DNA from: Paenibacillus sp. FSL R7-0273
Lineage (GTDB): Bacteria > Bacillota > Bacilli > Paenibacillales > Paenibacillaceae
Assembly (NCBI RefSeq): GCF_000758625.1
Contig: NZ_CP009283.1
Location: forward strand, 385,501 to 449,500
Direction: 5' to 3'
Length of the DNA stretch: 64,000 nucleotides
Every line of letters starts with the position of its first letter. Position 1 is the stretch's first letter. Shown piece after piece: positions 59,799 to 64,000 of the stretch. A model generated the notes under the pieces. That model saw nothing but the letters and a program-made list of their open reading frames with translations. It was not told the DNA's origin and ran no database searches. The position numbers and the translations under genes were made by a program.

Positions 59799-61499
59799 AT
59801 GGGCATGAAACGCAAGCCGAAATCAATGGTGCTGCTGCTCTTGGGTCTGATGCTCGCGATGTCGGCGTCAGGCTGCTCAGGCAACAACAATGCGGGAGGC
59901 AATGCCAACGCAAATAAGGAGAACACCAATACGGCGGCGGCAACAACCGAGGCTTCAGCTGAACCAACGGCTGCTGCACCATCGGGAGATGAGCCGGGCT
60001 GGAAAAGCGATACTTCACCAATCACCTTTGACTGGTATCTGAACTTCTCCTGGTTTGCCAATAAATGGGGTGTAGACCCTACTTCCCAATATGTAACGAA
60101 AAAGACAGGCGTAGATATTAACTTTATTATTCCGGCCGGTAACGAAAATGAAAAGCTGAACACGATGATTGCTTCCGGCCAGCTGCCTGACTTCATTACG
60201 CTGGGCTTCTGGGAAGACGGCATTAAGAAAATGATCGAGGGCGATCTGGTCCTTCCGCTCAACGAGCTGGCAGATCAATATGATCCTTACTTCTATAAGG
60301 TTTCCGATAAAGATAAGCTGGGCTGGTATACACAGGAGGACGGCAATGTGTACGGCTATCCGAACTCTTCTTCTTCACCGGCTGACTATGAAAAATACGG
60401 CGAAAACTATGTATCCAACCAGACCTTTGCTGTCCGCAAGGATATCTATGAAGCCATCGGCAGCCCGGATATGCGTACACCGGAAGGCTTCCTGAACGCC
60501 CTCAAAATGGCCCAGGAGAAATTCCCTGAAGTGAACGGCCAGCCGCTGATTCCACTCGGTTTGCACGAATTCACTGAGAACGGCAACGACTCTCTGGAAG
60601 GCTACCTGCAGAACTTCCTGGCGATTCCTTGGGAAAAGGACGGCAAGGTGTATGAACGCGAAACCGATCCTGAGTATGTCCGCTGGATGAAGACACTCCG
60701 TCAAGCCAATCAGGACGGGTTGCTGGCTAAAGATATTTTCATCGACAAACGCGCACAAATGGAAGAAAAAATCGCGCAGGGACGCTACTTTGCAATGCTG
60801 TATCAACGTACAGACTTCGGTACCCAGCTCAGCACCATTTACCAGAAGAATCCTGAGCAAACCTATATTGCTGTAGACGGACCTTCCAATGCGGCTCTTG
60901 ACCAGCATACCTTGAACGGCCCTGGTATCTCAGGCTGGACGGTAACCCTGATCTCCAAAAATGTTAAAGACAAAGAACGCGCAATCAAATTCCTCAGCTA
61001 CCTGAACAGTGAGGAAGGAAATAAAGATTTGTACCTGGGTGAAAAAGGTGTCAGCTATGATACAATTGACGGGAAAGACCAGTTCCTTCCTGATGTGTTT
61101 GCTCTGATGAACAGCGACCGTTCGGCGTTCGACAAGCAAATTGGTTCTTCCTTCACCTTCTGGATGATGCAGAATACGAATATTACGGATCAATGGGCAC
61201 CTAAATCGGTAGAGCCGTTCAAGCAATTGGAAGACTGGACCCGCGGTAAAGCAATCAACACCTCCGAGTTCCAGCTGATCGATCCTACCGGCAACTCGCC
61301 TGAAGGGATTATCGCTACCAAGCTGAAACAGCTCCGCGGCAAAACAATGCCGAAGCTGCTCATGGCTTCTTCTGAAGCAGAATTCGACGAGATCTGGAAC
61401 GATTACCTCGCGAAGAAAGAGAAGGACGGCTTCGCAACCTTCGATGCTTACAGACAGGCCAAGTATCAGGAGAACAAAAAGAAACTCGGAATGGAATAG
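59799..61499 (+). CDS. Extracellular oligosaccharide-binding lipoprotein (LipO/YtcQ type)
   Basis: A 566-residue lipoprotein with lipobox AMSASGCS (Cys26), an Asn/Ala/Thr-rich linker and a family-1 solute-binding domain. AGRYFAMLYQ-like and WTVTLISKNVKDKERAIKFL segments and the long C-terminal helical part fit the LipO class that feeds LplB/YtcP permeases. AAAAGGGG precedes the start. The gene ends at a terminator; no dedicated ATPase is encoded, as is usual for this family, where a shared MsmX-type ATPase serves many importers. Confidence 0.92.
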   Translation: MGMKRKPKSMVLLLLGLMLAMSASGCSGNNNAGGNANANKENTNTAAATTEASAEPTAAAPSGDEPGWKSDTSPITFDWYLNFSWFANKWGVDPTSQYVTKKTGVDINFIIPAGNENEKLNTMIASGQLPDFITLGFWEDGIKKMIEGDLVLPLNELADQYDPYFYKVSDKDKLGWYTQEDGNVYGYPNSSSSPADYEKYGENYVSNQTFAVRKDIYEAIGSPDMRTPEGFLNALKMAQEKFPEVNGQPLIPLGLHEFTENGNDSLEGYLQNFLAIPWEKDGKVYERETDPEYVRWMKTLRQANQDGLLAKDIFIDKRAQMEEKIAQGRYFAMLYQRTDFGTQLSTIYQKNPEQTYIAVDGPSNAALDQHTLNGPGISGWTVTLISKNVKDKERAIKFLSYLNSEEGNKDLYLGEKGVSYDTIDGKDQFLPDVFALMNSDRSAFDKQIGSSFTFWMMQNTNITDQWAPKSVEPFKQLEDWTRGKAINTSEFQLIDPTGNSPEGIIATKLKQLRGKTMPKLLMASSEAEFDEIWNDYLAKKEKDGFATFDAYRQAKYQENKKKLGME

Positions 61500-61510
61500 T
61501 ATAGATAAGA

Positions 61511-61548
61511 CCCAATTGCCCGCTGACTGCGGGCTTTTGGGTTGTTTG
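61511..61548 (+). terminator. Terminator after the binding-protein gene
   Basis: CCCAATTGCCCGC-TGACT-GCGGGCTTTTGGG followed by TTGTTT. It may be partial, allowing some read-through into the two-component genes. Confidence 0.75.
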
Positions 61549-61588
61549 CTTCTATGTGCAGAGATGATGAGATAACGGGAGAGTGCGT

Positions 61589-63481
61589 ATGCATAAAGGA
61601 ATTGGCTCGCTTTGGAATTCTTTCAACTACTGGTGGGGGCGCAGGTCGCTGCAGAGCCGTCTGGTTGCTGCGTATATTTTTATCATCCTCGGCCCGAGTC
61701 TGCTGGTGTCCATTTATTCATTTAGGACGATTAATAATACGTATGTCCGCGATGCCGTGGATAAAAACAATTACCTGCTGCAAATGGAAAAGCTTCATAT
61801 TGAAAATCAGATTGAAGTGATGGAGCGTGCGGCCCAAATCGCTTATTCAGACCAGGCAGTGAAGAGCTATCTGTCAAATGAGAGCGCTTTAACACTGGAT
61901 GAGCTTGTTGATTTTAATATCTCTACCTTTAAAAATTTGAACCGTATCCAGTTGAATAACCCGGGGATTGAACATCTGCGGTTGTACTCTAATAACAAGA
62001 GTATGTATGAAATTTGGCCGATTATTTTGCGTGAAGAGCGGGTGTATAATGAATCCTGGTATCAGGAAGCGTTGAAGCTGGACGAAAGAGAGCTATGGGT
62101 ATTTCAGAATGATGATCCTGATGTAATGCAGCGCAATGTAAACTTACTGACTGAAGGACAGCCAAAGGTTTCACTGCTGCGGGCCATAAGCATTCCGGCC
62201 GGTCATCACGTGGGGATGATTCAGGTTGATATGATGCTGAACAGCTTCACGCCCAAAACCTATACAGAAGTACGGGACAATCAGTCCCAGATGTTCATCG
62301 CCGATTCCGGAATGCATCTGTTTACGCGTAAGGATCATTCTTTTACAGACAGCTATAAGCTGATGGAGAGTGAGATAACAGAGCGGTTGCAGGGCTACGG
62401 GGAAACGGGGGAGTGGGATATGAACTACAAGGAAAATGGAAGCTCTTTCCTTCTTATTCATACTCCGCTTGAGCGGATCGGCGCTTCACTGATCAATGTG
62501 GTCTCGATGGAGGATGTGATGAAGCATATCTCCCAGACCCGAAATCTGCTGATCGGCGCCAATATCGGATTTATTTTTCTGGTTACTTTGATTGCCTATG
62601 TTATGAATGCTTTTATTCTTAAGAAGCTGCGCCTGCTGACAGAAACGATGAAAAAGGTCCGCAGAGGAGAAACGTACACCGGGCTTGCAATCCGCGGAGG
62701 CGGAGAGGTCGGGGAGCTTGCGCATCATTTTAACAAGCTGATGAACACCATTAATACGCTGGTGGCCCAGGCTGTCCATAAGGAGGCACTTACAAAGGAA
62801 GCTGAATTACGCACTCTGCACAATCAGATTGACGCCCACTTCCTCTATAACACGCTGGAAAATATTAAGATGCTGGCGGAGATTGAGGATCAGCGGACGA
62901 TCTCAGATGCCTTGACCTGGCTGGGCGGCATGATGCGCTACAACTTCAAATGGACAGGCGAATATGTGAAGCTGCGTGATGAAATCCGCCATATCCAGAA
63001 TTATATTGAGATTATGAATATCCGGTTTGAACACCCCATCCATCTGGAGTTGAATATAGATCAGGTTTATATGGAAGTCGAAGTGCTGAAAATGTCGCTG
63101 CAGCCGATTGTCGAGAACAGTGTGAAGCATGCCTGGAATACCGGCGGGGCTGAGCCGGAGGGCCGCAGCATACGTATTGATGTGACGGAATCGGAAGGAG
63201 AGCTGTTTATTCTGATTGGCGATAACGGCTGCGGCCTTACGCCGGAGCGGCTGTCCGCCCTGCATGAGAGCATTTATGCCAAAGAAGAGCAGAGCACAGA
63301 GTTTTCCGGTGCGGGAACCTCAGGCTATAAAGCCGGAGGCATCGGCCTCAGAAATGTGCATCAGCGGCTGCAGCTCTACTACGGCGGGGCTTACGGGCTG
63401 GAGCTGCAAAGTGAGCCGGGAAAGTGGACTACGGTATTCATGACGCTGCCTAAAGTACTTTTGACGGGGGATAAAAGATAA
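61589..63481 (+). CDS. YesM-type sensor histidine kinase
   Basis: A 630-residue membrane kinase: first helix about 25-43, a 250-residue extracellular Cache-like domain, second helix about 320-340, HAMP (KKLRLLTETMKKVRRGE onward), the His_kinase motif IDAHFLYNTLENIKM (His417) and an ATPase domain with DNGCGL and GGIGLRNVHQRL. This class senses extracellular sugars, often with the adjacent binding protein. The start at 61589 has GGGAG seven bases upstream. It shares TAATG with the regulator gene. Confidence 0.93.
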   Translation: MHKGIGSLWNSFNYWWGRRSLQSRLVAAYIFIILGPSLLVSIYSFRTINNTYVRDAVDKNNYLLQMEKLHIENQIEVMERAAQIAYSDQAVKSYLSNESALTLDELVDFNISTFKNLNRIQLNNPGIEHLRLYSNNKSMYEIWPIILREERVYNESWYQEALKLDERELWVFQNDDPDVMQRNVNLLTEGQPKVSLLRAISIPAGHHVGMIQVDMMLNSFTPKTYTEVRDNQSQMFIADSGMHLFTRKDHSFTDSYKLMESEITERLQGYGETGEWDMNYKENGSSFLLIHTPLERIGASLINVVSMEDVMKHISQTRNLLIGANIGFIFLVTLIAYVMNAFILKKLRLLTETMKKVRRGETYTGLAIRGGGEVGELAHHFNKLMNTINTLVAQAVHKEALTKEAELRTLHNQIDAHFLYNTLENIKMLAEIEDQRTISDALTWLGGMMRYNFKWTGEYVKLRDEIRHIQNYIEIMNIRFEHPIHLELNIDQVYMEVEVLKMSLQPIVENSVKHAWNTGGAEPEGRSIRIDVTESEGELFILIGDNGCGLTPERLSALHESIYAKEEQSTEFSGAGTSGYKAGGIGLRNVHQRLQLYYGGAYGLELQSEPGKWTTVFMTLPKVLLTGDKR

Positions 63482-64000
63482 TGAAGAAGCTGCTGATTGT
63501 AGATGACGAGAAAATGATCCGTCAGGGTCTTAAAGCGATGATTGAACGGGAATATCCCGGGGGGTACCTTATAGAGCTGGCAGGTAACGGCCAGGAGGCG
63601 CTGGACCTGTTCAGACAGGGAGCTGCGGACATTATTATTACCGATATCCGTATGCCCGTTATGGACGGCATCACACTGCTGGAGCATTTATCCGCTGAAG
63701 TGCTGCCGGACCAGCGGCCGGCTGTGGTCATCCTGAGCGGCCATGATGATTTTGAATATGCCAAAAGCGCTATCCGTCACCGGGTGAAGGACTATCTGCT
63801 GAAGCCGATCCGCCGCGAAGAGCTGTTCGGTATCCTGGAGCAGATTCAGCAGGAGCGGCAGGCGCAGGAGTCCGGCGCAAGCCGGCAGGCACTGGAGACC
63901 GAAGGCTACCGCAGGGAGCTGCGCACTGCCCGCCTGCAGCGGCTGCTGCAGCAGCCGGAGGTGCAGCCTGCCCCGGAGCAGCTGGAGGAGCTGGGCCGCC
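63481..64000 (+). CDS. Partial YesN-type response regulator (C-terminus outside the window)
   Basis: The first 173 codons of a response regulator beginning MKKLLIVDDEKMIRQGLKAM, with phosphorylation site Asp55 (IITDIRMPVMDG), SGHDDFEYAKSAI and the conserved Lys in YLLKPIRREEL, followed by the start of a charged helical linker. The family carries a C-terminal AraC-type DNA-binding domain beyond the window end. Its start overlaps the kinase stop by one base (TAATG). It probably activates the sugar transporter and glucosidase genes. Confidence 0.92.
   Translation, partial: MKKLLIVDDEKMIRQGLKAMIEREYPGGYLIELAGNGQEALDLFRQGAADIIITDIRMPVMDGITLLEHLSAEVLPDQRPAVVILSGHDDFEYAKSAIRHRVKDYLLKPIRREELFGILEQIQQERQAQESGASRQALETEGYRRELRTARLQRLLQQPEVQPAPEQLEELGR

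Overview
The window looks like a chromosomal segment of a Paenibacillus-type member of the Bacillota. The evidence is strong AGGAGG-type ribosome binding sites, TTG/GTG starts, a TasA/SipW locus, LplB/YtcP-type sugar transporters with a YesM/YesN-type two-component system, and CsoR/CopZ/CopA, CymR-like, YezD, YwbE, CcdC and YneQ-like genes. There is no rRNA, no recognisable tRNA, no phage or transposase gene and no CRISPR array. The gene content is mainly housekeeping and accessory metabolism.

Layout. 1-3150: SipW signal peptidase with two TasA/camelysin-like secreted proteins and the end of a repeat-rich protein (biofilm fibre locus). 3181-6700: aldo/keto reductase, a small charged protein, and a PadR/MFS efflux operon with a perfect palindrome at its promoter. 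6823-9516: membrane GGDEF/HD-GYP protein, an unlisted 36-residue membrane peptide and a DUF5317 protein. 9630-13660: copper regulon csoR-copZ-copA with two CsoR-type boxes, then a nitroreductase. 13717-15170: AraC-type regulator plus membrane protein. 15376-19140: TPP-riboswitch-controlled thiamine/precursor ABC transporter. 19217-20674: a distant CorA-like (YGMN) membrane protein. 20912-27224: PNPOx-like protein, EAL protein, and a two-component system with a LanFEG/Bcr-type ABC exporter. 27397-28899: zinc-type ArsR repressor and a CDF exporter with an ArsR/SmtB-type operator. 29151-37218: chemoreceptor, lactate dehydrogenase-like enzyme, CcdC, GlsB-like protein, lactonase, large hydrolase. 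37364-40903: sulfate uptake operon with a structured, terminator-ending leader RNA. 41023-51468: GNATs, SDRs, Nnr, L-serine dehydratase, YwbE, HNH nuclease. 51529-64000: LacI-regulated beta-glucoside/beta-glucan utilisation cluster (GH30, a 1080-residue GH94-like phosphorylase, sugar ABC transporter, YesM/YesN-type pair running off the end).

The most unusual structure is non-coding. Three intergenic regions (about 16471-16665, 42838-43030, 49174-49375) carry the same degenerate element. Each has four short dyad cores (TAG...A/T tract...CTAAT) spaced exactly 51, 62 and 51 bp, roughly 5, 6 and 5 helical turns. A fourth region (57337-57642) has six exact-length 51-bp tandem units, each with an AGAGGCA/TGCCTCT hairpin around an A-rich loop. 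I do not recognise this family, and it is the best candidate here for something undescribed. Next in interest are the sulfate-operon leader RNA, a second 14-bp match to the LacI operator inside the sugar permease gene, an 11-bp-phased direct repeat in front of the peptide exporter genes, and an approximately 60-residue in-frame insertion containing a palindrome in Nnr.
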